Source: Mumia sp. ZJ1417
GTDB taxonomy: Bacteria > Actinomycetota > Actinomycetes > Propionibacteriales > Nocardioidaceae
Direction: 5' to 3'
Length of the DNA stretch: 64,000 nt
NCBI RefSeq assembly: GCF_014127285.1
Contig: NZ_CP059901.1
Span: 2,170,001 to 2,234,000 of the forward strand
Shown here: one piece after another, positions 1 through 9,181 of the stretch
How positions within the stretch are numbered: the first letter of the stretch is position 1
How the letters are laid out: each line of letters begins with the position of its first letter
Translations under genes and position numbers: made by a program
Notes under the pieces: generated by a model
Seen by the model: the letters and a program-made list of their open reading frames with translations, nothing else
What the model was told of the DNA's origin: nothing
Databases searched by the model: none

Positions 1-3000
1 TATCCCGCCGAGCTGCCCGTCACCGAGCGCCGCGACGACATCGCCGACGCGATCGCGGCGCACCAGGTCGTCGTGGTCGCCGGCGAGACCGGGTCGGGCA
101 AGACGACGCAGCTGCCCAAGATCCTGCTCTCCCTCGGGCGGGGCATCCGCGGCACGATCGCCCACACGCAGCCGCGTCGCATCGCCGCCCGCAGCGTCGC
201 CGCCCGCATCGCGGAGGAGACGAAGTCGACCCTCGGCGAGCAGGTCGGCTACGCGGTGCGCTTCGACGACCGCTCCAGCCGCGACACGCTCGTCCGGGTG
301 ATGACCGACGGCGTCCTGCTGGCCGAGATCCACGACGACCCGCTGCTCCTGCGCTACGACACGGTGATCGTCGACGAGGCGCACGAGCGGTCGCTCACGA
401 TCGACTTCCTCCTCGGCTACCTCCAGCGTCTCCTCCCCCGCCGCCCGGACCTCAAGGTCGTCATCACCTCGGCGACCATCGACCCGGAACGCTTCGCCGC
501 GCACTTCGCGGATGCCGACGGCAACCCCGCCCCGATCATCGAGGTCAGCGGGCGGACCTACCCGGTCGAGGTCCGCTACCGCCCGCTCGCCGAGCGAGAG
601 GACGGCGACGTCCTCGGCGCGATCGGCGACGCTGTCGACGAGCTCGGCCGTGAGTCCGACGGCGACGTGCTGGTCTTCCTCTCCGGCGAGCGCGAGATCC
701 GCGACGCCGCCGACATGCTGCGCGACCGCAAGCTGAGACGCACCGAAGTCCTCCCCCTGTACGGCCGGTTGTCGGCGGCCGAGCAGCACAAGGTCTTCGA
801 GCCGCACACCGGTCGCCGGATCGTCCTCGCCACCAACGTCGCCGAGACCTCGCTGACCGTGCCGGGGATCCGGTACGTCGTCGACCCCGGCACCGCTCGC
901 ATCTCCCGCTACAGCCAGCGGCTCAAGGTGCAGCGGCTCCCGATCGAGCCCGTCTCGCAGGCCAGCGCCAACCAGCGCGCCGGCCGCTGCGGCCGTACGT
1001 CGGACGGGATCTGCATCCGTCTCTACTCCGAGGAGGACTACGAGGGGCGTCCCGAGTTCACCGACCCGGAGATCCTCCGGACGAACCTCGCCGCCGTGCT
1101 CCTCCAGATGGCCTCGCTCGACCTCGGCCCCGTCGAGGAGTTTCCGTTCCTCGACCCGCCGGACCAGCGCTCGGTGCGCGACGGCGTGGGCCTCCTCGAG
1201 GAGCTCGGCGCGCTCACCGAGGGTGCAAGGGGCATGCGCTCGTCGCTCACCGAGACTGGCCGCCGGATCGCCGCGTTCCCGCTCGACCCCCGCCTCGCCC
1301 GGATGCTCGTCGCCGCGTCGTCGTACGGGGCGCTGCGCGAGATGCTCATCATCGTCTCGGCGCTGTCGATCCAGGACCCGCGCGAGCGCCCGCTCGAGGC
1401 GCAGCAGCAGGCCGACGCGAAGCACGCCCGCTTCACCGACCCGACATCGGACTTCCTCGCCTACCTCAACCTCTGGAACTACCTCCGCGAGCAGCGTCGC
1501 GAGCTCTCGGGCAACGCGTTCCGGCGGATGGTGCGCGACGAGTACCTGCACTTCCTGCGCATCCGCGAGTGGCAGGACGTCCACGCGATGCTGCGCGACC
1601 AGTGCCGTGACATGGGCCTGGACCTCAACAGCACGCCCGCCGACCCCGACCGTGTGCACCAGGCCGCACTGGCCGGGCTGCTCTCCCACATCGGCCTGCG
1701 CGAGGGTGACACCCGCGACTTCCTCGGCGCGCGCAACGCCCGCTTCGCGATCTTCCCCGGCTCCGGACTCGCCAAGAAACCACCGCAGTGGGTCGTCGCC
1801 GCCGAGCTCGTCGAGACCTCGCGCCTGTTCGCCCGTACGGTCGCGAAGGTCGAGCCGGCCTGGATCGAGCAGGAGGGTGCCCACCTCCTCAAGCGGTCGT
1901 ACTCCGAGCCGCACTGGTCCCGACGCCGCGGCGCCGTCATGGCGCACGAGCGCGTCACCCTGTACGGGGTGCCCGTGGTCGCGGACCGCCTCGTCTCGTA
2001 CGGGAAGGTCGACGTCGCCATCGCACGTGAGCTGTTCATCCGACACGCGCTCGTGCAGGGCGAGTGGAGCACGCACCATGCGTTCTGGGCGCACAACGCC
2101 GAGGTGCTCGCCGAGATCGAAGGCATCGAGGACCGCGTCCGCCGGCGCGACATCCGGGTGGACGACGAGGCCGTGTTCGCGTTCTACGACGAGCGGGTCG
2201 GGCCGGACGTCGTCTCGGTGCGCCACTTCGACTCGTGGTGGAAGCAGGCCCGCCGTCGCCAGCCCGACCTGCTCGACCTGACCCCGGACGACCTCGTACG
2301 AGACGATGCCGACGCGGTCGCGCTCGACGCCTATCCGACGACGTGGGAGTCGGCCGGCCTCGCGCTGCCGCTGTCGTACGCGTTCGAGCCCGACAGCGAG
2401 ATCGACGGGGTGACCGTCGACGTGCCGCTGGAACGCCTTGCCGACCTCGACGAGACCTCCTTCCTCTGGGGTGTCCCGGGCTATCGCCAAGAGCTCGTCA
2501 CGGCCCTGCTGCGCGGGCTGCCCAAACAGGTCCGACGTCAGCTCGTGCCGGCGCCGGACGTCGCGCGCCGTCTGATGGCGCTGCCTCTCGACACGTCGCT
2601 GCCGGTCGCCGAGGCGATGTCGGCCGGCATCCGGGCGCTGACCGGTGACCACGTGAAGCCGGAGACCTTCGACCTTGCGGCGCTGCCCCAGCACCTGCGT
2701 GTGACCTTCCGCGTGCTCGACGGGGAGGCCGAGGTCGCCCGCGGCAAGGACCTCGACAGTCTCCGCAAGGAGCTGCGGCCCAGGCTCGGCGCCACGATCG
2801 CCGCCGCGTCGAGCAGCATCGAGCGCGACGGCATCCTCAACTGGGACCTCGGCACCATCCCCTCGGAGGTCACGTCGACCAGCCGCGGCCACGAGGTCAC
2901 GGCCTACCCGGCCCTCGTCGACCGCGTCACCCACGTCGACCTCCGCGTGTTCGCGTCCGCCCAGCACGCCGAGATCGCGATGCGAGCGGGCGTACGCCGG

Positions 3001-3672
3001 CTGCTGGCGCTCAACACCAGCTCCCCCGCCGCGCAGGTCTCGAAGGACCTCGGCACCCGCGCGCTGCTCGTCCTGGCCGGTGCCCCGTACCGGTCGACGT
3101 CGTTGCTCATGGCCGACTGCGTCCTGGCCGGCATCGACGCCGTCACCGGGCGTGCGGTGGTCCGCGACGGCGAGACCTTCGCGCTGCTGCGCGAGCAGGT
3201 GCGCTCAGAGGGGTACGCCCAGACGCTCGCAGTCGCGCGCGAGGTCGAGCGCACGATCGCCGACCTCGGATCGCTGCGCGGCGACCTCGACCAGTTCCGT
3301 ACGGCCAAGCCGGAGATCGTGAAGGACATCGAGGTGCAGATGTCGTGGCTGGTCTACGACGGGTTCGTGCCGGACACCGGCCTCGAGCAGCTGCGCCACC
3401 TCCCCCGCTACGTGCGTGCTGCCGCCTTCCGGCTGCAGCACGCGGACGACCGCAGCGAGATCGACAAGCGGCACACCGTGCAGGAACTGGAGGCCCGCTT
3501 CTACGAGGTCGTCGAGACGCTGCCCGACATCGAGCGGCAGTCCGACGCGGTCCTCGCGGCGCGGTGGGCGCTGGAGGAGCTGCGCGTGAGCCTGTTCGCG
3601 CAGCGCCTGCGCACCGCGACGACGGTCTCAGCCAAGCGCGTCACGAAGCTCATCGACGCGATCTCGGGCTGA
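1..3672 (+). CDS. hrpA: ATP-dependent RNA helicase HrpA, 5' end outside window
   Basis: DEAH-box RNA helicase of the HrpA family, expected to unwind structured RNA in the cytoplasm. The reading frame is open from base 1, so the gene starts upstream of the window; roughly 60 N-terminal residues are probably missing compared with the usual 1,300. Of the 1,223 visible residues, Walker A (GETGSGKTT) is at about 28-36, the DEAH box (VDEAHERS) at about 124-131, motif III (TSATID) near 157, and the motif VI region (QRAGRCGR) near 320. The long C-terminal part, about residues 600-1,220, corresponds to the DUF3418 extension that separates HrpA from shorter helicases. The next gene converges from the other strand 15 bp after the stop. 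Confidence 0.95.
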   Translation, partial: YPAELPVTERRDDIADAIAAHQVVVVAGETGSGKTTQLPKILLSLGRGIRGTIAHTQPRRIAARSVAARIAEETKSTLGEQVGYAVRFDDRSSRDTLVRVMTDGVLLAEIHDDPLLLRYDTVIVDEAHERSLTIDFLLGYLQRLLPRRPDLKVVITSATIDPERFAAHFADADGNPAPIIEVSGRTYPVEVRYRPLAEREDGDVLGAIGDAVDELGRESDGDVLVFLSGEREIRDAADMLRDRKLRRTEVLPLYGRLSAAEQHKVFEPHTGRRIVLATNVAETSLTVPGIRYVVDPGTARISRYSQRLKVQRLPIEPVSQASANQRAGRCGRTSDGICIRLYSEEDYEGRPEFTDPEILRTNLAAVLLQMASLDLGPVEEFPFLDPPDQRSVRDGVGLLEELGALTEGARGMRSSLTETGRRIAAFPLDPRLARMLVAASSYGALREMLIIVSALSIQDPRERPLEAQQQADAKHARFTDPTSDFLAYLNLWNYLREQRRELSGNAFRRMVRDEYLHFLRIREWQDVHAMLRDQCRDMGLDLNSTPADPDRVHQAALAGLLSHIGLREGDTRDFLGARNARFAIFPGSGLAKKPPQWVVAAELVETSRLFARTVAKVEPAWIEQEGAHLLKRSYSEPHWSRRRGAVMAHERVTLYGVPVVADRLVSYGKVDVAIARELFIRHALVQGEWSTHHAFWAHNAEVLAEIEGIEDRVRRRDIRVDDEAVFAFYDERVGPDVVSVRHFDSWWKQARRRQPDLLDLTPDDLVRDDADAVALDAYPTTWESAGLALPLSYAFEPDSEIDGVTVDVPLERLADLDETSFLWGVPGYRQELVTALLRGLPKQVRRQLVPAPDVARRLMALPLDTSLPVAEAMSAGIRALTGDHVKPETFDLAALPQHLRVTFRVLDGEAEVARGKDLDSLRKELRPRLGATIAAASSSIERDGILNWDLGTIPSEVTSTSRGHEVTAYPALVDRVTHVDLRVFASAQHAEIAMRAGVRRLLALNTSSPAAQVSKDLGTRALLVLAGAPYRSTSLLMADCVLAGIDAVTGRAVVRDGETFALLREQVRSEGYAQTLAVAREVERTIADLGSLRGDLDQFRTAKPEIVKDIEVQMSWLVYDGFVPDTGLEQLRHLPRYVRAAAFRLQHADDRSEIDKRHTVQELEARFYEVVETLPDIERQSDAVLAARWALEELRVSLFAQRLRTATTVSAKRVTKLIDAISG

Positions 3673-3687
3673 GCGTCGGCCGCGCCG

Positions 3688-4254
3688 TCAGTCGTCGACC
3701 CGCCCGTAGCGCTCGTAGACGACCTGCGCGCCGAACGTCCGGGTCTCGAGCAGCTCCAGCGGCACGATCTCGGTGACCGGCAGCAGGTATGGCGTGCCGC
3801 CCCCGACGACGACCGGGTGGCGGACGATGCGCAGCTCATCCAGGAGTCCGAGCTCGATCGCCTGCGCGGCCAGATCCGCACCACCGATCGAGACGTTCTT
3901 GTCGGTCGCGGCCAGCGCCGCGGTGACCTCCTCGGCCACCGACCCCTTGGCGAGCCGGGCGTTGCCCTCAACGCGGTCGAGCGTACGGCTGAAGACGACC
4001 TTCGGGAGGGCGGACCAGGCGTCGGAGAAAGCTGCCATGGACTCGGTGGCGCGCATCGCCGGGTCGGTCTCCCACACCACCATCGACTCGTACAACCTGC
4101 GGCCCAGCAGGTAGGCGCCGAGCTCGCGGACCTGCTCGAGGTGGAAGAGGAACACCTCGTCGACCGGGGCCGCCCAGCCGGGTTCGCCGGCGCGGTCGGT
4201 GATGAAGCCGTCCACCGAGACATTCATCGAATAGAGCAGGCGGGGTCGCGACAT
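3688..4254 (-). CDS. dihydrofolate reductase family protein (RibD C-terminal-like)
   Basis: A 188-residue protein of the RibD C-terminal/DHFR-like fold, probably an NADPH-dependent reductase of unknown substrate. It opens with MSRPRLLYSMNVSVDGFI, the usual first strand of this family, and ends with the strand motif FGAQVVYERY. The GRRLYESM stretch and the glycine run VVGGGTPYLLP are typical cofactor-fold landmarks. The start was placed at the internal ATG at 4254 because GAGAGGAA lies about 10 nt upstream; the frame is open 21 codons further but has no better site. It is monocistronic and convergent with hrpA. Stand-alone members of this family are common in actinobacteria and rarely have a known role. 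Confidence 0.85.
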   Translation of the reverse strand: MSRPRLLYSMNVSVDGFITDRAGEPGWAAPVDEVFLFHLEQVRELGAYLLGRRLYESMVVWETDPAMRATESMAAFSDAWSALPKVVFSRTLDRVEGNARLAKGSVAEEVTAALAATDKNVSIGGADLAAQAIELGLLDELRIVRHPVVVGGGTPYLLPVTEIVPLELLETRTFGAQVVYERYGRVDD

Positions 4255-4336
4255 CAAGGGGTTCCTCTCAGCAGACTGCGGGACACAGGCATGACCGATG
4301 GCGGAGCGCAAACTCATCGCACGGCGTGAGGGGAAC

Positions 4337-4813
4337 CTAGCCGATCTCGATCGGCTCCACGGAGTACGGCGAGGCCACCGGCTTCACGGTCCCGAGAGGC
4401 TCCGTGAGCGGGAGCGACGTCGTCGCCGCCACCGGCGCACCGGGCTCGCAGCCGTCGTCCCGGCCGATGACGATCGTCACCTGGAGCTCGTCGTCGGTAC
4501 GGTCCTCGGCGAATCCGGCGAACTTCTCGCAGGTGGCGTCGCTCGCCTCGTAGGTAACGTCGACCGCGCGCGTGTCAGGTCGGCCGGTGACTGCGGTGAC
4601 CTTCGCCGTACGGAAGCTCTCCCACGACGTGTCGATCATCGTGAGGCCGTCGAGCGCGCCGAGGCTGCTCAACGTGGCGGGTGCGGACGTCTCTGCCGCA
4701 GGCGCGGGCTCGTCGCCCCCTCCGGAGCAGGCCGAGACCGCGAGCAGCACAACGAGCGCGCTGCCCGCAGACAACGCAGCACGTCGCGCAGAACGTCCCG
4801 AGAAGGTGCTCAT
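4337..4813 (-). CDS. putative lipoprotein, unknown function
   Basis: A 158-residue secreted protein. Residues 1-29 form a lipoprotein signal: a basic n-region (SGRSARR), a hydrophobic core and the lipobox AVSAC, with Cys29 as the expected lipidated residue. A short Gly/Asp/Pro/Ala linker follows, then a small domain with two cysteines (DATCEKF and DDGCEPG) that could form a disulphide outside the membrane. I do not recognise the family. A TACGGT box ends 7 nt before the ATG, so it may be leaderless; a GAGGTG sequence also abuts the start. It is divergent from the decayed DUF427 gene. Confidence 0.7.
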   Translation of the reverse strand: MSTFSGRSARRAALSAGSALVVLLAVSACSGGGDEPAPAAETSAPATLSSLGALDGLTMIDTSWESFRTAKVTAVTGRPDTRAVDVTYEASDATCEKFAGFAEDRTDDELQVTIVIGRDDGCEPGAPVAATTSLPLTEPLGTVKPVASPYSVEPIEIG

Positions 4814-4820
4814 CACCTCT

Positions 4821-4826
4821 ACCGTA
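4821..4826 (-). promoter_or_regulatory. -10 box TACGGT for a probable leaderless lipoprotein mRNA
   Basis: TACGGT on the minus strand ends 7 nt before the ATG at 4813, the same geometry as the other leaderless starts in the window. This case is weaker because GAGGTG sits directly before the ATG. Confidence 0.35.
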
Positions 4827-4882
4827 CCGGCGAGGTCCGCATCTTCTGCGCCCCCCGCCGCCACACGGGCGCACACTGGAGG

Positions 4883-5389
4883 ATGGCCACCTGGATGCGT
4901 GAGGCGATCACCACGACCATGACGGACCTGAAGGCCTACGTCGTGCTCGACTGGGACGCGTTCGACACGTGGCTCGAGGAGGAGCACGAGATGGTCGGGC
5001 ATCCTCACGACCCCTTCTCGCGCATCGACTGTCTCAGCAGCGGTCGCCACGTCGAGATCTCGCTCGACGGCGACGTGCTCGCCGACAGCCGGAGGTCGGT
5101 GATGCTGCTCGAGACCTGGCTGCCCGTCCGCTACTAGCTGCCGTGGGAAGACGTCCGTCGCGACCGGCTCGTCCCGTCCGACCGCACGTCGGTCTGCGCC
5201 TTTAAGGGCACGGCGTCGTACTGGTCGTACGAGGGCAGCGGCTCGCGCCACCGCAACATCGCGTGGACGTACCGCGACCCACGCCACGACGTGCTCCCCG
5301 TCGCGGGGATGCTGGCGTTCTTCGGCGAGCGCGTCGACCGCGTCGTCGACGGTGAGCCGCAGGAACGGCCGGTCACGCCGTGGTCCTGA
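4883..5389 (+). pseudogene. DUF427 protein, broken by an in-frame TAG and lacking its N-terminus
   Basis: The frame from about 4883 encodes a DUF427-type sequence (HPHDPFSRID, SRHVEISLDG, VLADSRRSVMLLETWLPVRY) and stops at TAG 5135-5137. The same frame continues after the stop with LPWEDVR, LVPSDRTSVCAFKG, TASYWSY, NIAWTYRDP and VAGMLAFFGERVD, ending at TGA 5387-5389. These are the second-half motifs of DUF427, so the stop replaces the second Tyr of the family's RYYLP motif (TAC or TAT to TAG). The N-terminal repeat found in two-domain members is also absent: nothing homologous precedes 4883. Candidate starts are ATG 4883, 4895 (with GGAGG about 12 nt upstream) and 4919. A truncated 70-80 residue protein could still be made, but loss of function is more likely. 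Confidence 0.8.
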
Positions 5390-5431
5390 TCGGGCGCCGC
5401 GCGGACGCCCGACCAGGTCTGTCGACGCGGC

Positions 5432-5800
5432 TCAGCCGACGCCGAGCAGGTCGATGACGAAGATCAGCGGCTCACCGGACAGCGGGTGGCCGCCACCGGC
5501 GGGCCCGTACGCCTTGTGCGGCGGGATCGTCAGCTGGCGCCGTCCGCCGACCTTCATGCCGGGGATCCCCTCCTGCCAGCCCTGGATGAGGCCCTGCAGC
5601 GGGAAACGGATGGACTCGCCACGGTTCCACGAGGCGTCGAACTCGGCACCGTCACGGAACTTCACACCGACGTAGTGCACCGTCACGTAGTCGCCGGGCT
5701 TCGCCTCGGCTCCGGTGCCCACGGCGATGTCGAGGATGTCGAGGTCCTCGGGCTCGTCGCCCTCGGGGAACTCGATGACTGGCTTCTCGAGATTGCTCAT
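5432..5800 (-). CDS. FKBP-type peptidyl-prolyl cis-trans isomerase
   Basis: A 122-residue single-domain FKBP with no signal peptide, hence a cytoplasmic prolyl isomerase or chaperone. Landmarks are the first strand and loop (KPGDYVTVHYVG), FDASWNRGESIRFPL, the hallmark VIPGW-like segment (LIQGWQEGIPGMKVGGRR) and the closing strand (YGPAGGG...LIFVIDLLGV). Length matches the minimal actinobacterial FKBP. GGGAGG lies 8 nt before the ATG. It is 17 bp downstream of the MarR gene on the same strand and may be co-transcribed with it. Confidence 0.93.
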   Translation of the reverse strand: MSNLEKPVIEFPEGDEPEDLDILDIAVGTGAEAKPGDYVTVHYVGVKFRDGAEFDASWNRGESIRFPLQGLIQGWQEGIPGMKVGGRRQLTIPPHKAYGPAGGGHPLSGEPLIFVIDLLGVG

Positions 5801-5817
5801 GCTCCTAGCCTCCCATC

Positions 5818-6294
5818 TCAGTCGGCAGGTCGCTCCAGCGCGGTGTTGAGGCGGCCGAGGAGCCCGGCGAGCACATCGAGGTCGTGCTCGTCCCAGTCCT
5901 CGATGGCCCGGGCGAGCGTCGCGCGGCGTGCGGCCTGCACGGCGGCGATCCGCTCCGCGGCGACCGGCGTCAGCGAGATGAGACGGGCACGTCCGTCCGT
6001 CGGGTCGGGCACGCGCTCCACGAGACCGAGCCGCTCGAGCTGGGCGATGCCGCGACTGACGGTCGACTTGTGCACGCCGACCGCGTCAGCGAGGTCGGAG
6101 CCGCGGATGCCCCCTGCGACAGGCGAGCGGGTGTCGGTGATCGCGACGAGCAGCATGTATGAGGCGAAGTCGAGCTCAGGGTGGATCTGCGCGATCGTCC
6201 CGAGGCCACGCAAGCGGGAGCGGCGCAGCAGCCTGGTCACCTCGTACTCGACGTCGTGCGTCAGGTCGAACGGCACCTGGGAGGGCGTGGTCAT
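5818..6294 (-). CDS. MarR family transcriptional regulator
   Basis: A 158-residue winged-helix regulator. The helix-turn-helix is GIRGSDLADAVGVHKSTVSRGIAQLERLGLV (about residues 65-95), followed by the MarR wing PTDGRARLISLTP and a C-terminal dimerisation helix. I start at ATG 6294 (MTTPSQVPF), preceded by GGAG at a 9-nt distance, rather than at upstream in-frame codons that add low-complexity sequence. It is transcribed toward the FKBP gene and away from the acyl-CoA dehydrogenase pair. The ligand and targets cannot be read from the sequence. Confidence 0.9.
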   Translation of the reverse strand: MTTPSQVPFDLTHDVEYEVTRLLRRSRLRGLGTIAQIHPELDFASYMLLVAITDTRSPVAGGIRGSDLADAVGVHKSTVSRGIAQLERLGLVERVPDPTDGRARLISLTPVAAERIAAVQAARRATLARAIEDWDEHDLDVLAGLLGRLNTALERPAD

Positions 6295-6492
6295 GGCGAC
6301 AGCTCCGGTTCGATGCGGGAGGGGCACCCACGGCGGTCCGACGCGGGCCGCCCTCGCGGTCAAGGCAAGACTAGCCAGGAAGGAGCCGATCAGATCGCCG
6401 ATGTCACGACCCCGGCCGATCTGCACGACTCCGGGCGCACCCCAGCCCCGGCGCGGGGGATACGGCCGGGGCTGGGGGCGTTCGAGGAGCGC

Positions 6493-7701
6493 CTACCGCA
6501 GCTCGGCCGAGCTGAGGCCGAGCACGCGGCGCGCGACGATGAGCTGCTGGATCTGCTGGGTGCCCTCGAAGATGTCGAGGATCTTGGAGTCGCGCGCCCA
6601 CTTCTCGAGGAGCTCGTCCTCGCCGTAGCCGAGCGTGCCGACCAGTTCGACGCACGTCAGCGTGATCTGGTTGCCGACACGGCCGGCCTTCGCCTTGGCC
6701 ATCGAGGCCTCGAGCGAGTTGGGCATGCGGTTGTCCGCCATCCACGCCGCCTCGAGCGTCAGGAGGTGGGCGGCCTCCCAGTCGGCCTCCATCCGCAAGA
6801 ACGTGGCGGCGGCCGCCGACTGCGTCAGCGCCGGCCGGTCGTAGTCGACGACGACACCGGCGTCCTCGAGGATCTCGCGCGTACGGTCGAGTGCCGCGCG
6901 TGCGCAGCCCACCGCCATCGCCGCGACGAGCGGGCGCGTGTTGTCGAAGGTCTGCATGACCCCCGCGAACCCCTTGTCGACGTTGACCTCCGGGTCGCCG
7001 AGAAGGTTCTCGGCGGGCACCCGGCAGTTGGCGAGCACGATCGTCGCCGTGTCGGACGCCTTGATGCCGAGCTTGTGCTCGAGCCGCTCGACAGTGATGC
7101 CGGGCAGCGACTTCGGGACCACGAACGACTTGATCGCCGCCCGGCCGAGCGTCTTGTCGAGCGTCGCCCACACCACGACGGCGTCGCTCCGCTCGCCCGA
7201 CGTCACGAAGATCTTCTCGCCGTTCAGGATGTACGCGTCGCCATCCTTGACGGCCGTGGTCGTGATCGCCGCGGAGTCGGAGCCGCAGCCGGGCTCGGTG
7301 ATCGCCATCGACGCCCACATGCCCTTGAAGCGCTCGAGCTGCTCATCGGTCGCGACCGAAGCGATCGCGGAGTTGCCGAGACCCTGTCGCGGCATCGACA
7401 GCGTCAGGCCCACGTCGCCCCAGCAGGTCTCGGCCACCGACAGCACGGACGACATGTTGGATCCGTTGCGGACGCCCTCGCCCTTGTCGCTGGATCGGCG
7501 CACCCCTGTGGCGCCGGCCCCCTGTCCCGCTCCGGAGTCACCCATGCCGTCGACGATCGCCGCGAGGATGTCGAGCTCCTTGGGGTACGCGTGCTCGGCG
7601 AGGTCGTACTTGCGCGAGTTGGCACGAAGGAACTCCGTCGCGACCCGGTGGGCCTGCTCCACGAAGGTACGGAACTTCTTCGGCGTCTCGAGATTGATCA
7701 T
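6493..7701 (-). CDS. acyl-CoA dehydrogenase
   Basis: A 402-residue FAD-dependent acyl-CoA dehydrogenase for the first step of beta-oxidation or a related acyl-CoA oxidation. Seen: the FAD-binding middle-domain motif ITEPGCGSDSAAITTTA, the following strand ILNGEKIFVTSGERSD, and the C-terminal DIFEGTQQIQ, where the Glu is at the position of the catalytic base in medium-chain enzymes. The segment around residues 50-75 is an unusual Gly/Ser-rich loop (GDSGAGQGAGATG). AGGAAG lies 9 nt before the ATG. It is the second gene of a pair, 28 bp after the other dehydrogenase, so the two may work together or form a heteromeric enzyme, as some actinobacterial FadE pairs do (inference). Confidence 0.93.
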   Translation of the reverse strand: MINLETPKKFRTFVEQAHRVATEFLRANSRKYDLAEHAYPKELDILAAIVDGMGDSGAGQGAGATGVRRSSDKGEGVRNGSNMSSVLSVAETCWGDVGLTLSMPRQGLGNSAIASVATDEQLERFKGMWASMAITEPGCGSDSAAITTTAVKDGDAYILNGEKIFVTSGERSDAVVVWATLDKTLGRAAIKSFVVPKSLPGITVERLEHKLGIKASDTATIVLANCRVPAENLLGDPEVNVDKGFAGVMQTFDNTRPLVAAMAVGCARAALDRTREILEDAGVVVDYDRPALTQSAAAATFLRMEADWEAAHLLTLEAAWMADNRMPNSLEASMAKAKAGRVGNQITLTCVELVGTLGYGEDELLEKWARDSKILDIFEGTQQIQQLIVARRVLGLSSAELR

Positions 7702-7729
7702 CTGCTGTTCTTCCTGTTCTGCGGTCTCC

Positions 7730-9052
7730 TCAGACGAGGAGGCCGCCCTCCATCACGCCGACGGCCCGCAGGTCCCTGTACCAGCGCTCGACCGGGTGCT
7801 CCTTGGTGAACCCGTGCCCACCGAGGAGCTGGACGCCATCGGTGCCGATCTTCATGCCGTACTCCGCGCAGAGGCGTCGCGAGAGCGCGGCCTCGCGGGC
7901 GAAGGGCTTGCCGAGATCGGCGCGCGAGGCAGCGCGCAGCGTCGTCAACCGCGCACCCTCGAGCTCGATCGCCATGTCGGCGACCATGAAGGCGACGCCC
8001 TGACGGTGCGCGACGGGCTCACCGAAGGCCTTGCGCTCCTTGACGTACGGGGTGACGTAGTCCAGGACCGCACGCATCGTGCCGAGGGCCAGACCGCTCC
8101 AGGCGATACGGGCGAGGCGCACCGAGTCGGCGTAGCCGTCGACGCTCTCCGCGAGCAGAGCCTCCGGACCGACCGCGACTCCGTCCAGCACGAGACGTGA
8201 CAGCGACGCGGCGCGAAGCCCCATCGACGGATCCGTCTCGATGACCAGGCCGGGTGTGCTGGACTCGAGGACGAACAGGCCGTGCCGGCCGTCGTCGAGC
8301 CGCGCGGCGACCACGAACAGCTCGGCGGCGGCGCCACGGATGACTCCCGACTTCACGCCATCGAGCACGAAACCGCCCGGCACCTTGCGGGCGGTGGTGC
8401 GCAGCGTCATCGGGTCGAACAGCGCGCACGGCTCGGCGACCGCGAGCGCGGCGGCCGGGACGTCGGCACCGGTGAAGGCCGGAATGTACGTCGCCTGCTG
8501 CGCGGAGTCGCCCCACAGGCCGATCGCGGTGGCCACGGCGCCTGGCGCCAGCAGCGAGGCGCCGATGCCCATGTCGCCCTTGCCCAGCGCCTCGGCGACG
8601 AGGGCGCCGGTCGTCGCGGAGCGCTCGGCGGCCAGGCCGCCGAGGTCCTCGGGGAGTCCCATGAGGGTGAGGCCGAGCTCGCTCGCGTGGGCGGTGACGT
8701 CGCTCGGGGTCTCGTTGGCGGCCTCGGCCTTCTCGACCGACGGCCGGACCACCTCGCGCGCGAACTGGTCGACCAGGCCGACCATCATCTGCTGGTCCTC
8801 GGTGGGCGTCAGGTCGAAGACGCCGCTCCCCTGCGCCGCCGTAGGGCGTACCGGGGCGCCCTTGCCGGGAGCCCGGGTGAACCCGCGGCTGACGGCGGCC
8901 GCCGTACGGAAGCCGACGCGCGCACCGTGGTAGACCACCTGCTCTGACGGTCCCCGGAGGTTGAGCCGGTCGAGGACGGGAAGTGAGGCGATCCGGTTGA
9001 GGACGGCGAGCCCCTTGCTCATCGGGTCTCGGCGCGTCGAGTGCGCTGTCAC
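7730..9052 (-). CDS. acyl-CoA dehydrogenase family protein
   Basis: A 440-residue acyl-CoA dehydrogenase-like protein with an N-terminal extension of about 100 residues before the helical domain (DLTPTEDQQMMVGLVDQFA). Middle-domain features are LAVAEPCALFDP and the flavin-contact strand; the C-terminus has LLGGHGFTKEHPVERWYRD and MEGG, where the enzyme next door has FEGT. The FAD motif is less canonical than in its neighbour. The GTG at 9052 was preferred over the ATG at 9022 because AGGAG lies 5-6 nt before it. It is the first gene of a two-gene unit, divergent from def. Confidence 0.88.
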   Translation of the reverse strand: MTAHSTRRDPMSKGLAVLNRIASLPVLDRLNLRGPSEQVVYHGARVGFRTAAAVSRGFTRAPGKGAPVRPTAAQGSGVFDLTPTEDQQMMVGLVDQFAREVVRPSVEKAEAANETPSDVTAHASELGLTLMGLPEDLGGLAAERSATTGALVAEALGKGDMGIGASLLAPGAVATAIGLWGDSAQQATYIPAFTGADVPAAALAVAEPCALFDPMTLRTTARKVPGGFVLDGVKSGVIRGAAAELFVVAARLDDGRHGLFVLESSTPGLVIETDPSMGLRAASLSRLVLDGVAVGPEALLAESVDGYADSVRLARIAWSGLALGTMRAVLDYVTPYVKERKAFGEPVAHRQGVAFMVADMAIELEGARLTTLRAASRADLGKPFAREAALSRRLCAEYGMKIGTDGVQLLGGHGFTKEHPVERWYRDLRAVGVMEGGLLV

Positions 9053-9076
9053 AGCGTCTCCTGGTGGGTCATAAGG

Positions 9077-9093
9077 GTAGGACGTACCCCTAC
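9077..9093. promoter_or_regulatory. possible operator, GTAGG-N7-CCTAC inverted repeat
   Basis: A 17-bp imperfect palindrome, GTAGGACGTACCCCTAC, lies 25-41 bp upstream of the GTG of the dehydrogenase at 9052. Position and shape suit a TetR-type or similar operator controlling the acyl-CoA dehydrogenase pair, but no regulator is adjacent. Confidence 0.3.
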
Positions 9094-9158
9094 TGTAACT
9101 GCGAGTTGCACGCTTGCGCACCTCGGCCCACCATCGACGCGAGAACGTGACCATTGCG

Positions 9159-9181
9159 ATGTCACATCACCTGAGTGACAT
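9159..9181. promoter_or_regulatory. inverted repeat ATGTCAC-N9-GTGACAT between divergent genes
   Basis: Perfect 7-bp arms with a 9-bp spacer in the 224-bp region between the divergent dehydrogenase pair and def, about 96 bp before the def start. It is a candidate binding site; no regulator can be assigned. Confidence 0.3.
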
